A stretch of 33,365 bases of DNA from Gammaproteobacteria bacterium (GCA_014239255.1 JAAZZE010000022.1:1-33365); one strand, 5' to 3'. Counted from the first letter of the stretch, positions 8,926 through 18,471 are shown. Made by a program: numbers and translations. Notes: generated by a model from the sequence alone, not told the origin.

Positions 8926-9702
8926 CTATCGATTCTTCCACTGAGGCGGACGTTTCTCTGCAAATGCCGCCATACCCTCCTTTTGGTCTTCAGTAGCAAA
9001 AAGTGACTGGAACATAATACGTTCACCAGCCACCCCTTGTGTCAAATTAGTTTCGTAGGCGTGGTTAACTGAGGCCTTAGCCATAAATACCGACGGACGG
9101 GACATCTGTGCGATCGTCGTTGCAGTGGCAAGCGCTTCTTCGATAAGTTCTGCCGCAGGAACCACACGGCTCGCAAGGCCTGATCGTTCAGCTTCTGCCG
9201 CATCCATCATGCGTCCAGTCAGACACATCTCCATGGCCTTAGATTTGCCAACGAAACGCGTCAGCCGCTGCGTGCCGCCAGCACCAGGAATGATCCCGAG
9301 TTTGATTTCCGGTTGCCCAAAGCGGGCGTTGTCCGCGGCGAGAATGAAGTCACACATCATTGCGAGTTCACACCCCCCGCCCAGGGCGAATCCGGCAACT
9401 GCTGCAATCACTGGTTTTCGGCAGTGCGTTACCTGTTCCCAGTTCTGGCCGATGAAGTTGCCAAGATACACATCGACATAGGAGCGATCTTTCATGCCCT
9501 TAATGTCGGCCCCTGCCGCAAATGCTTTTTCACTGCCAGTAATGACAATAGCGCCAATGCTGTCATCTTGCTCAAACGCCCGAAGCGCTTGCCCCAATTC
9601 GTCCATCAACGGGTCAGACAAGGCATTGAGCGCCTCAGGCCGATTTAAAGTGATCAGTCCGACAACGTCATGCACTTCACATATTATATTTTCGTAACTC
9701 AT
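8926..9702 (-). CDS. Enoyl-CoA hydratase
   Basis: Crotonase-family enoyl-CoA hydratase, 258 residues. It would add water across the double bond of trans-2-enoyl-CoA in fatty- or amino-acid breakdown. Both catalytic glutamates are present: Glu112 ([11 protein letters not shown]) and Glu132 ([12 protein letters not shown]). The oxyanion-hole segment [11 protein letters not shown] is at 60-70. Length and motifs match short-chain hydratases such as PaaF/Crt. The start is the ATG at 9702, with the strong ribosome-binding site AAAGGAG at 9714-9708. It is the first gene before mtnA and diverges from prpE across a region with three inverted repeats. Exact substrate is not determinable; another crotonase activity is possible. 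Confidence 0.88.
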   Translation of the reverse strand: MSYENIICEVHDVVGLITLNRPEALNALSDPLMDELGQALRAFEQDDSIGAIVITGSEKAFAAGADIKGMKDRSYVDVYLGNFIGQNWEQVTHCRKPVIAAVAGFALGGGCELAMMCDFILAADNARFGQPEIKLGIIPGAGGTQRLTRFVGKSKAMEMCLTGRMMDAAEAERSGLASRVVPAAELIEEALATATTIAQMSRPSVFMAKASVNHAYETNLTQGVAGERIMFQSLFATEDQKEGMAAFAEKRPPQWKNR

Positions 9703-9731
9703 CAGGGCTCCTTTGGGAAAAACATTACAAA

Positions 9732-9761
9732 CCGTTACAATTACTGCTCGGTAATTAACGG
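9732..9761. repeat. Imperfect inverted repeat upstream of the enoyl-CoA hydratase
   Basis: Arms CCGTT-AATTAC and GTAATT-AACGG pair over 11 bases, with a 2-base interruption (AC at 9737-9738) in the left arm and a 6-base spacer. It lies 30-59 bases upstream of the hydratase start codon, where a repressor or activator of that operon could bind. Confidence 0.4.
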
Positions 9762-9820
9762 CAAGAGGCTTATGATTAATTCAGCGATCGATCGTCTATC
9801 GTGCCGTGTCCGGTCTAGTC

Positions 9821-9838
9821 TAGCAGAGAGTTCTGCTA
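9821..9838. repeat. Perfect inverted repeat in the divergent region
   Basis: TAGCAGA, a four-base spacer GAGT, then TCTGCTA: a perfect 7-base-pair stem roughly midway between the hydratase and prpE. No T run follows on either strand, so it is not an obvious terminator; an operator or RNA hairpin is possible. Confidence 0.45.
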
Positions 9839-9903
9839 CAACCTGTGGGGAATCAATACTGAGTTTCGCAAGTAACAGATTTTGGGGTGGTATGTCGCCG
9901 AAG

Positions 9904-9918
9904 TCTTGTTGAACAAGA
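9904..9918. promoter_or_regulatory. Palindromic candidate operator before prpE
   Basis: TCTTGTT-G-AACAAGA is a perfect palindrome with 7-base arms around one central base. It ends 24 bases before the chosen prpE ATG and 13 bases before its ribosome-binding site. The position suits a repressor site or leader element for the propionate operon. No particular regulator family can be assigned. Confidence 0.45.
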
Positions 9919-9942
9919 TTGCGAAATGACTGGGAGAGAATG

Positions 9943-11850
9943 ATGAGCAGCGCAGCGGTAAGTTCTTACTACACGGTTTACCAGGCAGCGAAAGAGGATC
10001 CCGAAAAGTTTTGGGGCCAGGTGGCAGAGGCCATCCACTGGACCCGACCTTGGGATCGAGTGCTCGATGACAGCGACGCACCGTTTTACCGCTGGTTTAC
10101 AGGTGGCGAACTTAATACTTGTTACAACGCGCTAGATTTGCACGTGGAGCAAGGGCGGGGGGATCAGGCGGCACTGGTATATGACTCGGCTGTTACCGAT
10201 ACGCGCCGCAGTTACAGCTTCAGTGAGTTGCGGGATACGGTCGCGCTCTTCGCCGGCGTACTGGTCGAGCGTGGAGTCTCCAAGGGCGATCGTGTCATTA
10301 TTTATATGCCAATGGTGCCAGAGGCGGTGATCGCGATATTGGCGTGTGCCCGGATCGGGGCCGTGCATTCGGTAGTGTTTGGCGGGTTTGCGGCCAATGA
10401 GTTGGCGGTCCGTATCGATGATTCCACTCCCAAAGCGATCATCAGCGCATCTTGTGGCATTGAACCCGGGCGAGTAGTGGCTTACAAACCTTTACTCGAC
10501 GAAGCCATCTCACTGGCAACTCATCAGCCTGATTTTTGTGTTCTCCTGCAGCGACCGCAGGTTGAGGCATCGCTACAAGCCGGCAGGGATGTCGACTGGG
10601 ATGAGGCGCTTGCTGGCGCAAGCGCACAGAACTGCGTACCGGTTCTGGCAACTGACCCGCTGTACATTCTGTATACATCTGGCACGACTGGCGAACCCAA
10701 GGGTGTGGTACGGGACAATGGAGGCCACGCCGTCGCCCTGAAATGGACGATGGAGAACATTTATGGCGTGCAACCTGGTGAGGCCTTTTGGGCAGCGTCG
10801 GATGTAGGCTGGGTGGTGGGGCACTCCTATATCGTGTACGCCCCTTTGCTCGCGGGCAATACCACCATACTGTATGAAGGCAAGCCAGTGGGCACGCCAG
10901 ACCCAGGCGCCTTTTGGCGAGTCATATCCGAGAACGATGTTCGGGTTCTGTTTACCGCGCCAACGGCGTTTCGTGCAATCAAGAAAGAAGATCCGACTGG
11001 TGAGCATATTCGGCGTTACGATCTTTCCTCGCTTCGCTACTTGTTCCTGGCGGGTGAGCGAACTGATCCAGATACTTTGCACTGGGCGGAGGACAAACTC
11101 GGTATCCCTGTGATTGATCACTGGTGGCAAACAGAAACCGGTTGGTCTATCGCCGCCAATTGTGCGGGCCTTGGTTTGTTGCCTATCAAAGAGGGTTCGC
11201 CCTCGGTTGCGGTGCCGGGCTGGGATTTGCAGGTTCTTGATGACAACGGCCAACAGACGTCGGTGGGGGAGATCGGCACTTTGGCCGCCAAATTGCCTTT
11301 GCCTCCGGGCACTTTCCCAACCCTGTGGAACGCACGCCAACGCCACTTTGATTCGTACCTCAAGCAGTTTGAGGGGTACTACAACACCTCCGATGCAGGC
11401 ATTATCGATAGCGATGGCTATGTTTTTGTCATGTCTCGCACGGACGACATCATCAATGTGGCCGGACATAGGCTGTCGACCGGCGCCATGGAGGAGGTTC
11501 TGGCAGATCATCCGGCAGTCGCTGAGTGCGCAGTGACCGGGGTGGCAGACGATCTCAAAGGTCAGGTGCCGATGGGTTTTCTGGTGCTGAGCGCTGGCTG
11601 CGAGCAGGCCGACGATGAGATTGTTGCCGAGGCCGTGGCGATGGTGCGTGACCGGATAGGCCCCGTTGCCGCCTTCAAACAGGCTTTGGTGGTTAAACGG
11701 TTACCCAAGACGCGCTCGGGAAAAATTTTGCGAGGCACCATGCGCAGCATTGCTGATGGAACGCCCTGGAAAATGCCGGCAACGATCGATGACCCTGTAA
11801 TTCTCGATGAGATTGCCCAGGCGTTATCAACTATCGGTTATCCCCGTTGA
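9943..11850 (+). CDS. prpE: Propionyl-CoA synthetase (propionate-CoA ligase)
   Basis: AMP-forming acyl-CoA synthetase of the acetyl/propionyl-CoA synthetase family, 635 residues (PrpE about 628). It activates propionate to propionyl-CoA through an acyl-adenylate. The ATP-binding YTSGTTGEPKG is at 244-254, followed by VVRDNGGHAVAL. YLFLAGERTDPDT and the DHWWQTETGW motif are characteristic of PrpE. The catalytic Lys594 lies in KTRSGKILRG and is the residue acetylated in this family. I chose the ATG at 9943 because GGGAG ends six bases upstream; ATG 9940 and TTG 9919 are in-frame alternatives. It heads a tight run with the mutase (19-base gap) and pccB, and this neighbourhood supports propionate over acetate as substrate. 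Confidence 0.9.
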   Translation: MSSAAVSSYYTVYQAAKEDPEKFWGQVAEAIHWTRPWDRVLDDSDAPFYRWFTGGELNTCYNALDLHVEQGRGDQAALVYDSAVTDTRRSYSFSELRDTVALFAGVLVERGVSKGDRVIIYMPMVPEAVIAILACARIGAVHSVVFGGFAANELAVRIDDSTPKAIISASCGIEPGRVVAYKPLLDEAISLATHQPDFCVLLQRPQVEASLQAGRDVDWDEALAGASAQNCVPVLATDPLYILYTSGTTGEPKGVVRDNGGHAVALKWTMENIYGVQPGEAFWAASDVGWVVGHSYIVYAPLLAGNTTILYEGKPVGTPDPGAFWRVISENDVRVLFTAPTAFRAIKKEDPTGEHIRRYDLSSLRYLFLAGERTDPDTLHWAEDKLGIPVIDHWWQTETGWSIAANCAGLGLLPIKEGSPSVAVPGWDLQVLDDNGQQTSVGEIGTLAAKLPLPPGTFPTLWNARQRHFDSYLKQFEGYYNTSDAGIIDSDGYVFVMSRTDDIINVAGHRLSTGAMEEVLADHPAVAECAVTGVADDLKGQVPMGFLVLSAGCEQADDEIVAEAVAMVRDRIGPVAAFKQALVVKRLPKTRSGKILRGTMRSIADGTPWKMPATIDDPVILDEIAQALSTIGYPR

Positions 11851-11869
11851 TCGCACGGCGAAGTGACCC

Positions 11870-14017
11870 ATGAGTGATTCGGAAGCCGTGACTCTCGCAC
11901 AATGGACTGCGCTCGCCGAAAAGGAATTGGGTGATCGGGATCGCGAATCTCTCGAGTGGGAGACTCCCGAAGGTATAACGGTTAAACCACTTTATACCGT
12001 TGATGATCTGGACACTCTTGGCCATCAAGCATCTTTGCCTGGGTTCCCGCCTTATGAGCGTGGCGTCCGCGCAACCATGTATGCCGGACGGCCCTGGACA
12101 ATCCGCCAGTACTCTGGGTTCTCTACCGCTGAAGAATCCAACGCGTTTTACCGGCGCAATCTGGCCGCAGGCCAAAGCGGCTTGTCCGTGGCTTTTGATC
12201 TGGCAACCCATCGTGGTTATGACTCCGATCACCCAAGGGTCACAGGCGATATTGGCAAGGCCGGAGTGGCGATCGATTCAGTCGAGGACATGAAGATCCT
12301 TTTTGATCAGATTCCTCTGGGCGAGATGTCTGTATCCATGACCATGAACGGGGCCGTGCTGCCGGTGCTGGCTATGTTCATTGTGGCGGGGGAAGAGCAA
12401 GGGGTCGATATCGCGAAGCTATCCGGCACCCTGCAGAACGATATTCTCAAGGAGTTTATGGTTCGAAATACCTATATATATCCGCCGCAGGCTTCCATGC
12501 GGATCGTATCGGATATTATTGGTTATACGGCTCAGCATATGCCCCGGTTTAACCCGATTTCTATTTCGGGTTACCACATCCAAGAAGCGGGTGGGACAGC
12601 GGTACAGGAATTGGCCTACACCCTAGCTGATGGCATCGAGTATGTGCGCACGGCAGTTAACAGTGGGTTGGGCATCGATCGGTTTGCGCCGCGTCTGTCG
12701 TTCTTCTTCGGTATCGGCATGAACTTTTTTATGGAGGTCGCCAAGTTACGGGCGGCCCGATTACTCTGGGCCGAACTGATTAAGGAAAAATTTAACCCGT
12801 CTGATCCGCGCTCGCTCATGTTGCGTACGCACTGCCAGACATCTGGTGTGAGCCTGACCGGTGAGGATCCTTACAATAATATTATCCGTACCACGATCGA
12901 AGCCCTGGCCGCGGTGTTTGGGGGCACTCAGTCGTTACACACCAATAGTTTCGATGAAGCCCTGGGGTTGCCTACGGATTTTTCGGCTCATATTGCACGC
13001 AATACCCAGCTCATCCTGCAAGAGGAGACTGGGATAACTCGAGTAGTTGATCCCTTGGGAGGCTCGTACTATATAGAAAGCCTGACTGCCTCTTTGGTCA
13101 GTCATGCACGTTCGTTGATTGATGAAGTTGAAGCGATGGGCGGTATGACCGAAGCGGTTACCAGTGGAGTGCCAAAACGGCGTATTGAGGAGTCGGCGAC
13201 GCGTCGACAGGCCCGTATTGATCGTGGTGAGGAAGTAATGGTGGGGGTGAATCGCTACCAGAGCAGTGCTGACACCGATGTGGATATTCTCAACATAGAT
13301 AATTCTGCAGTACGTCAGACGCAACTCGGGCGACTGGAGCAGGTGCGTAACACCCGCGATGAGAATCGTTGCCAGCGGGCGTTAACAGGACTCACCGAGG
13401 CTACCGGGCAGGCCGGAGCGAACCTGCTAGAGTATGCGCTTGAGGCGGCACGTGCACGCGCCACCGTGGGGGAAATTTCTCTTGCTTTGGAGCAGGTTTT
13501 CGGCCGTCACCAGGCTCAGATCGGGACGATTTCAGGGGTGTACAGCGAAGCATATCAGGATGATGAGAAGTTCAGCGCAATTCGAGGCGCCGTGGCCGAT
13601 TTTGCGCGAGATGCCGGCCGACGCCCGAGAATTCTCGTTGCGAAGTTAGGGCAGGATGGGCATGATCGAGGCGCTCGGGTCATTGCCACAGCGTTTGCGG
13701 ATATTGGTTTTGATGTTGATATCGGCCCACTGTTTCAGACACCCGAAGAGGTTGTCCGCCAGGCTATTGATAACGACGTGCATGTTATCGGCATATCCTC
13801 TCAGGCGGGAAGTCACGACACGCTGGTGCCGCAAGTCATTCAAGAATTGGATAGACGCCAAGCCACCGAGATTATTGTGGTTCTCGGTGGTGTGGTACCG
13901 ACGGCGGATCGGCAACGGTTGGCGAGTCTGGGGGTTGCTGCATTTTACGGCCCTGGCACCAATATTCCCCAGGCCGCACAAGAGGTGCTGAACATGATCA
14001 AGCGCCCGAGAAAGTAA
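11870..14017 (+). CDS. mcmA: Methylmalonyl-CoA mutase, single-chain type
   Basis: Adenosylcobalamin-dependent mutase interconverting methylmalonyl-CoA and succinyl-CoA, the last step of the propionyl-CoA route into the TCA cycle. Its 715 residues are the size of E. coli ScpA. The catalytic barrel comes first ([43 protein letters not shown]). The cobalamin-binding domain follows, with DGHDRG at 596-601, where His598 is the cobalt ligand, and GISSQAGSH further on. Both domains are in one chain, so no separate small subunit is needed. It sits 19 bases after prpE and 6 bases before pccB, clearly one operon. The G-protein chaperone (MeaB/ArgK) and methylmalonyl-CoA epimerase are not in the window. 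Confidence 0.95.
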   Translation: MSDSEAVTLAQWTALAEKELGDRDRESLEWETPEGITVKPLYTVDDLDTLGHQASLPGFPPYERGVRATMYAGRPWTIRQYSGFSTAEESNAFYRRNLAAGQSGLSVAFDLATHRGYDSDHPRVTGDIGKAGVAIDSVEDMKILFDQIPLGEMSVSMTMNGAVLPVLAMFIVAGEEQGVDIAKLSGTLQNDILKEFMVRNTYIYPPQASMRIVSDIIGYTAQHMPRFNPISISGYHIQEAGGTAVQELAYTLADGIEYVRTAVNSGLGIDRFAPRLSFFFGIGMNFFMEVAKLRAARLLWAELIKEKFNPSDPRSLMLRTHCQTSGVSLTGEDPYNNIIRTTIEALAAVFGGTQSLHTNSFDEALGLPTDFSAHIARNTQLILQEETGITRVVDPLGGSYYIESLTASLVSHARSLIDEVEAMGGMTEAVTSGVPKRRIEESATRRQARIDRGEEVMVGVNRYQSSADTDVDILNIDNSAVRQTQLGRLEQVRNTRDENRCQRALTGLTEATGQAGANLLEYALEAARARATVGEISLALEQVFGRHQAQIGTISGVYSEAYQDDEKFSAIRGAVADFARDAGRRPRILVAKLGQDGHDRGARVIATAFADIGFDVDIGPLFQTPEEVVRQAIDNDVHVIGISSQAGSHDTLVPQVIQELDRRQATEIIVVLGGVVPTADRQRLASLGVAAFYGPGTNIPQAAQEVLNMIKRPRK

Positions 14018-14023
14018 AAACTT

Positions 14024-15556
14024 ATGCACCAAATTATTGAAGAATTAGAACGGCGGCGCCTGGCGGCGGAGCAGGGCGGCGGTCAAAAGCGTATCGAGGC
14101 ACAACATGCCAAAGGCAAGTTGACGGCCCGCGAACGTATCGGTGTTCTGCTTGACGAGAACAGTTTCGAGGAGTGGGACATATTTGTCGAGCACCGCTGT
14201 ACCGATTTTGACATGGCCGAAAAAACAGTTCCGGGCGATGGCGTGGTTACCGGCCACGGTACCATCAACGGCCGCACGGTTTTCGTTTTCAGTCAGGATT
14301 TCACCGTGTTCGGTGGGTCATTATCAGAGGCTCATGCCGGAAAAATCTGCAAGATCCTTGATCATGCAATGAAGGTGGGCGCCCCTGTTATCGGGCTGAA
14401 TGACTCGGGGGGAGCGAGGATCCAGGAAGGCATTGATTCGTTAGCGGGTTACGCGGAGGTCTTCCAACGCAATGTTTTGGCCTCAGGTGTCATTCCGCAG
14501 ATCTCCATGATCATGGGCCCTTGCGCCGGCGGGGCGGTGTATTCCCCCGCGATAACGGATTTTGTCTTCATGGTCCGCAATACCTCCTACATGTTTGTCA
14601 CCGGTCCTGAGGTTGTCAAGACTGTCACCCATGAAACCGTCACCCATGAGGAGCTCGGCGGTGCGAGTACCCACTCCAGCCGCTCCGGCGTGGCTGATGG
14701 TGCGTTTGATAACGACATCGACGCTTTGTTGAATCTGCGGCGTTTTTTCGATTTTCTGCCGCTTAGTAATATGGCCGACCCGCCTAAGCGTGACGCGGTG
14801 GACCCTGTTGATCGTGTGGAGCTCTCGCTGGACAGCTTGATTCCGGACAATCCGAACAAACCGTACGATGTGCATGAATTAATTACCAAGGTTTTGGATG
14901 ACGGTGATTTTTTCGAGCTTAAGCCAGACTACGCCGGCAACATTATTACCGGGTTCGGGCGCATGGAAGGCTCAACGGTTGGCGTGGTGGCCAATCAGCC
15001 GATGGTGCTCGCAGGGTGTCTGGATATCCAGTCGTCCGTTAAAGCGGCCCGCTTTGTGCGTTTTTGCGACGCTTTTTCGATACCGATCTTAACTTTTGTC
15101 GACGTCCCTGGTTTTTTACCCGGTACTACGCAAGAGTACGGAGGGATTATTCGGCACGGCGCCAAATTACTTTACGCTTACGCCGAGTGCACCGTGCCTA
15201 AGGTTACCGTGATTACGCGTAAGGCCTACGGTGGTGCATACGACGTTATGGCATCGAAACACCTTCGCGGGGATGTCAACCTGGCCTGGCCGAGTGCCGA
15301 AATCGCAGTAATGGGGCCCAAGGGGGCCGTTGAGATCATCTTCCGTGAGGATATCGGAGATGAGGAAAAGATTGCTCAGCGCACTGAAGAGTATCGAGAG
15401 AAATTCGCCAATCCCTTCGTTGCAGGGCATCGGGGATTTATTGACGACGTGATTTTTCCACGTGATACCCGCCGGCGCCTGTGCCGCTCGTTGTCTATGC
15501 TGCGAAACAAGCAGTTGGATAACCCGTGGCGAAAACACGGCAATATTCCTCTGTAG
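14024..15556 (+). CDS. pccB: Propionyl-CoA carboxylase beta subunit (carboxyltransferase)
   Basis: Carboxyltransferase subunit of a biotin-dependent acyl-CoA carboxylase, 510 residues. It moves the carboxyl group from carboxybiotin to propionyl-CoA, making methylmalonyl-CoA. It has the usual two crotonase-like halves: [15 protein letters not shown] and [16 protein letters not shown] in the first, [20 protein letters not shown] and [13 protein letters not shown] in the second. [18 protein letters not shown] is a PccB signature. The partner alpha subunit (biotin carboxylase plus biotin carrier) is absent from the window and must be encoded elsewhere. Gene order with prpE and the mutase favours propionyl-CoA over 3-methylcrotonyl- or geranyl-CoA as substrate. 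Confidence 0.94.
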   Translation: MHQIIEELERRRLAAEQGGGQKRIEAQHAKGKLTARERIGVLLDENSFEEWDIFVEHRCTDFDMAEKTVPGDGVVTGHGTINGRTVFVFSQDFTVFGGSLSEAHAGKICKILDHAMKVGAPVIGLNDSGGARIQEGIDSLAGYAEVFQRNVLASGVIPQISMIMGPCAGGAVYSPAITDFVFMVRNTSYMFVTGPEVVKTVTHETVTHEELGGASTHSSRSGVADGAFDNDIDALLNLRRFFDFLPLSNMADPPKRDAVDPVDRVELSLDSLIPDNPNKPYDVHELITKVLDDGDFFELKPDYAGNIITGFGRMEGSTVGVVANQPMVLAGCLDIQSSVKAARFVRFCDAFSIPILTFVDVPGFLPGTTQEYGGIIRHGAKLLYAYAECTVPKVTVITRKAYGGAYDVMASKHLRGDVNLAWPSAEIAVMGPKGAVEIIFREDIGDEEKIAQRTEEYREKFANPFVAGHRGFIDDVIFPRDTRRRLCRSLSMLRNKQLDNPWRKHGNIPL

Positions 15557-15571
15557 ACAGGGTTAATCAGT

Positions 15572-16027
15572 ATGCCTAATGAAGGACGAATTATTGCCGT
15601 TTGCATTTCCCCGGCTGAAGGAGGTCCGATCAAAGCGGTGACCGAGGCTGTCGCAATAGCCGGCGAAGGTTTGAAGGGGGATCGCTACTGTGCAAGTGAT
15701 GCGCTGTCGAAGACGCAACTAACCTTGATCGAGAGCGAGGTTATCGACGCTCTGAACAGTGAACTTGCGAAAGCACTACCCGTGACTGCGTTTCGCCGTA
15801 ACCTGGTGACCGAAGGCGTCCGTCTGAATTCGTTGGTCGGCGTGACATTCGGCGTGGGTGAAGTTCAGGTGCAAGGTATTGAGTTGTGCGAGCCGTGTGC
15901 TTATTTGCAGGACCTGCTGGGCGTGCCCGAGTTGGTCAAGCGCCTGACTCATAAGGGTGGGCTTCGTTGTGAGATTCTCGAAGGTGGCGTGATCGCGTGC
16001 GATAACCTCGTTCGATATCAATTGTAG
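15572..16027 (+). CDS. MOSC domain-containing protein
   Basis: Stand-alone MOSC (molybdenum cofactor sulfurase C-terminal) domain, 151 residues. GEGLKGDRY is at 32-39, FRRNLVTEG at 74-82, and the conserved Cys106 lies in ELCEPC; Cys109 gives a second cysteine in the same turn. MOSC proteins handle sulfur or molybdenum cofactor and include YiiM-like detoxification proteins. The precise role here is unknown. It starts 15 bases after pccB and ends the propionate operon; a functional link with that pathway is not established. It is convergent with the acyl-CoA ligase, with 41 bases between the genes and no clear terminator. Confidence 0.8.
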   Translation: MPNEGRIIAVCISPAEGGPIKAVTEAVAIAGEGLKGDRYCASDALSKTQLTLIESEVIDALNSELAKALPVTAFRRNLVTEGVRLNSLVGVTFGVGEVQVQGIELCEPCAYLQDLLGVPELVKRLTHKGGLRCEILEGGVIACDNLVRYQL

Positions 16028-16068
16028 CGCCGGTCACCTGACAGTCTTCCTGGTCTCGCACCCAGCTC

Positions 16069-17694
16069 TTAGTCCTTAAGGTTTTGGGCCATCTCCCGCA
16101 AGACAAATTTCTGAATTTTTCCGGTCGAGGTTTTTGGTAGGTCGCAAAATACAATTGTGCGCGGCGCCTTGTAGTGGGCAAGGTTATCTCGACAAAACTC
16201 GATAATTTCGCGCTCCTTCACCTGCGCGCCTTCGCGCAAGGTGACAAAAGCACAGGGGCTTTCACCCCAGGCTTCGTCGGGCCGTGCGACTACGGCAGCT
16301 TCCAGGACCTTTGGGTGTCGGTAGAGCGCCTCTTCGATTTCTAGGCTAGAGATATTTTCACCACCTGAGATGATGATATCCTTGGAGCGGTCTTTGACTT
16401 CAATGTAGCCATCAGGGTGCTGAACGGCTATATCGCCGGTATGAAACCAACCGCCGGCAAACGCATCGGCGGTAGCCTTCGAATTTTTTAAGTAGCCCTT
16501 CATTACAGTGTTTCCGCGGACCATCACTTCACCGAAGGTTTCGCCGTCCCAGGGCACATCCTCCATGGTCTTTGGGTCCTTGACACTCGCGTTTTCCAAA
16601 GTGCCGTAATGGACGCCCTGGCGGGCCATACGACTCGATCGTTGCTGCAGTTCAAGTTTAGGCCAGTCGTCCTGGGGGATACACACCGTCGCTGGGCCGT
16701 AGGTCTCGGTTAGGCCGTACAGGTGAGTTACACGAAAGCCATCAGTTTCCATGGCCTCAATCACCGCTGAGGGCGGGGCAGCGCCGCCGGTGGCAATCTC
16801 GACAGCCTTTGAAAGTGGTATTTTGCTTTTGGCTGGCGCATTAGCCAACATATTAAGTACGATCGGGGCACCACACATATGAGTCACCCCGTGATCAGAA
16901 ATGGAACGAAATACCAGGTGTGGTTCGACAACTCTCAGACAAACATGGGTTGCGAGTGCTGCCGTGACTGCCCATGTGAAAGTCCAGCCATCGCAGTGAA
17001 ACATTGGCAGGGTCCACAGGTAGACAGACTTTCGATCAAGCCCCACAGTCGACATGTTGCCAAGCGCATTAAGATACGCGCCGCGATGATGATAAACACA
17101 GCCTTTGGGATTTCCAGTCGTTCCAGATGTATAGAGCAGCGACAGGGATTGCCATTCGTCTTCCGGTTGGTTGCACAAAAATTCAGGGTTCGCGTTGCCG
17201 ATAAACGTCTCGTAGTCAGTTTCGCCGAGAAGCTCGCCACCATCGCTTTCGGAATCGTCGATATCTATTACCAGGAGTGGCCGGGATAACAGTGACACCG
17301 CCTCCTTAATGGTTTGGGAAAATGCGCGATCAGTCAGTATTGCCCGGGCTTCTCCATGCTCGAGAATGAAAGCGATTGTTTTTGCATCTAGTCGAATGTT
17401 GAGCGAATTAAGAACTGCTCCGAGCATTGGTACCCCGTTATGCGCCTCCAGCATTTCTGGTGTGTTGGCGCCCATGATTGCAACGCAATCACCTCGTCCA
17501 ATTCCTTTCGTAGCAAGTGCAGATGCCAGGCGGCATGAGCGTTCCCAGAACTGCGCGTAGGTATAGCAGCGTTTTCCATGAATAATAGCGGTGCGGTTCG
17601 GTGCAATCTGCGCGGCTCGGCGCAGAAAGCTGACTGGCGATAAGGGTTCGAAATTCGACCGATCTTTTGCCAGTGATTGTTCGAAAATAGACAA
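16069..17694 (-). CDS. Fatty-acid/acyl-CoA ligase (AMP-binding enzyme)
   Basis: AMP-forming acyl-CoA synthetase, 541 residues. It resembles the group that contains medium-chain acyl-CoA ligases and the methylmercaptopropionate ligase DmdB. The P-loop YTSGTTGNPKG is at 188-198. LPMFHCDGWTFTWAV, HLYGLTETYGPATVC and WFHTGDIAVQHPDGYIEVKDR are the later adenylation motifs. The catalytic Lys lies in PKTSTGKIQKF near the C-terminus. I chose TTG at 17694 because GGGGAG lies seven bases upstream and the resulting MSIFEQSLAK start suits the family; a TTG at 17721 would add nine residues and fall inside the predicted promoter. The acyl substrate cannot be read from sequence. It diverges from a MaoC hydratase, consistent with acyl-CoA catabolism. 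Confidence 0.85.
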   Translation of the reverse strand: MSIFEQSLAKDRSNFEPLSPVSFLRRAAQIAPNRTAIIHGKRCYTYAQFWERSCRLASALATKGIGRGDCVAIMGANTPEMLEAHNGVPMLGAVLNSLNIRLDAKTIAFILEHGEARAILTDRAFSQTIKEAVSLLSRPLLVIDIDDSESDGGELLGETDYETFIGNANPEFLCNQPEDEWQSLSLLYTSGTTGNPKGCVYHHRGAYLNALGNMSTVGLDRKSVYLWTLPMFHCDGWTFTWAVTAALATHVCLRVVEPHLVFRSISDHGVTHMCGAPIVLNMLANAPAKSKIPLSKAVEIATGGAAPPSAVIEAMETDGFRVTHLYGLTETYGPATVCIPQDDWPKLELQQRSSRMARQGVHYGTLENASVKDPKTMEDVPWDGETFGEVMVRGNTVMKGYLKNSKATADAFAGGWFHTGDIAVQHPDGYIEVKDRSKDIIISGGENISSLEIEEALYRHPKVLEAAVVARPDEAWGESPCAFVTLREGAQVKEREIIEFCRDNLAHYKAPRTIVFCDLPKTSTGKIQKFVLREMAQNLKD

Positions 17695-18007
17695 TAGGTA
17701 ACTCCCCGATTCCAGGGTCAATCCTAACGCTTTATTGCAAAGTTGTCAGTTTCGCCACCGTCGCCAAATTAACCAGGTTCAAGGCCACACAAGTCCAATT
17801 GTGCACGGGTTGTAGGGGGATAGTAATAGTGTCAATAAAACCTTATCGGCTTGACTGGTGGACCCTTTGCCTTAGGATCGCCGGAGATTATTGACGCCAC
17901 GGCTATAATCGGTGTCAGTTTATTGATCAGTGGTTAGTTCGGTTGGGCTGACTTAAACAGTTGGTTGAGTTCGAAAGTATCAACTTAGCCGGATTGGGGG
18001 GTAGAGC
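17695..18007. other. Divergent intergenic region between the acyl-CoA ligase and MaoC genes
   Basis: A 313-base gap with no credible open frame. It holds a good minus-strand promoter near its left end. A perfect TATAAT on the plus strand (17904-17909) has no correctly spaced -35. The poly-G ribosome-binding site of the MaoC gene is at 17996-18001. A minus-strand TTGACA at 17837-17832 has only a weak TACAAC at 15 bases. No strong palindrome was found. Confidence 0.6.
17721..17749 (-). promoter_or_regulatory. Putative promoter of the acyl-CoA ligase gene
   Basis: On the minus strand, CTGACA (17749-17744, 5 of 6) and TAGGAT (17726-17721, 4 of 6) are separated by 17 bases. The predicted transcript would begin about 20 bases before the TTG at 17694 and would include the GGGGAG ribosome-binding site. 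This is a self-consistent arrangement that also supports the shorter start. Confidence 0.45.
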
Positions 18008-18466
18008 GTGGTACGAATTCCAGAGGGGAGGGCTTACAATCAGGTTGCTATTGGCGATGAGTTTGACTACGTTCTGACCATCACAGAGACTCATCTTGTT
18101 AACGCCGCGGGCCTGTTTGGTGACTTTAATCCTTTGCACGTTGATGAAAATTTTGCGTCCCAGTCACGCTTTGGCGGCCGTATCCTTCATGGGCCTTTCA
18201 CCAGCGCCTTTATTGCAGCTCCGATAGGGCTGTATTTTGCCGGCACTGCGATCGCTTATTTGGAGCACAACTGTCGATTCATAGCCCCCGTTCGGCCAGG
18301 TGATACGCTGCGTGCACACTGGCGAGTTCTGTCCAAGACAGATAAGGCGAAGTTTAAAGGTGGGATTGTTGAGCTCGAGTGTTCTTGTACTAATCAGTCA
18401 AACGTAGAGGTTGCCAGTGCGACGGGCAAAATTCTGGTTGAGTCGACTACGTCCGCAGTGGGGTAA
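18008..18466 (+). CDS. MaoC-like acyl-CoA hydratase
   Basis: Hot-dog-fold protein of 152 residues, probably an (R)-specific enoyl-CoA hydratase. The hydratase-2 motif is present as GLFGDFNPLHVDE, with Asp39, Asn41 and His44 in the catalytic positions, followed by FGGRILHGPF. Length suits single-domain MaoC/PhaJ-type enzymes. The start is GTG at 18008 with six G at 17996-18001, a six-base gap. It ends five bases before the first GT28-like gene, so the two are likely co-transcribed, although its chemistry suggests acyl-CoA metabolism rather than glycan synthesis. It might alternatively modify an acyl chain destined for a glycoconjugate; that is speculation. Confidence 0.83.
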   Translation: MVRIPEGRAYNQVAIGDEFDYVLTITETHLVNAAGLFGDFNPLHVDENFASQSRFGGRILHGPFTSAFIAAPIGLYFAGTAIAYLEHNCRFIAPVRPGDTLRAHWRVLSKTDKAKFKGGIVELECSCTNQSNVEVASATGKILVESTTSAVG

Positions 18467-18471
18467 GACGC

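Noticed and set aside
9670-9912. 80-codon plus-strand frame across the hydratase/prpE gap
   Set aside because: It starts inside the hydratase gene in antisense, has no ribosome-binding site and low-complexity composition; the inverted repeats explain the region better.
10573-11511. Long open frame (312 codons) on the minus strand inside prpE
   Set aside because: It is antisense to well-conserved prpE motifs, its translation shows no recognisable family, and long antisense frames are common in GC-rich genes.
17891-17909. TTGACG and TATAAT close together upstream of the MaoC gene
   Set aside because: Only 7 bases separate the hexamers, far below the 16-18 needed for a sigma-70 promoter; no other -35 fits the TATAAT.
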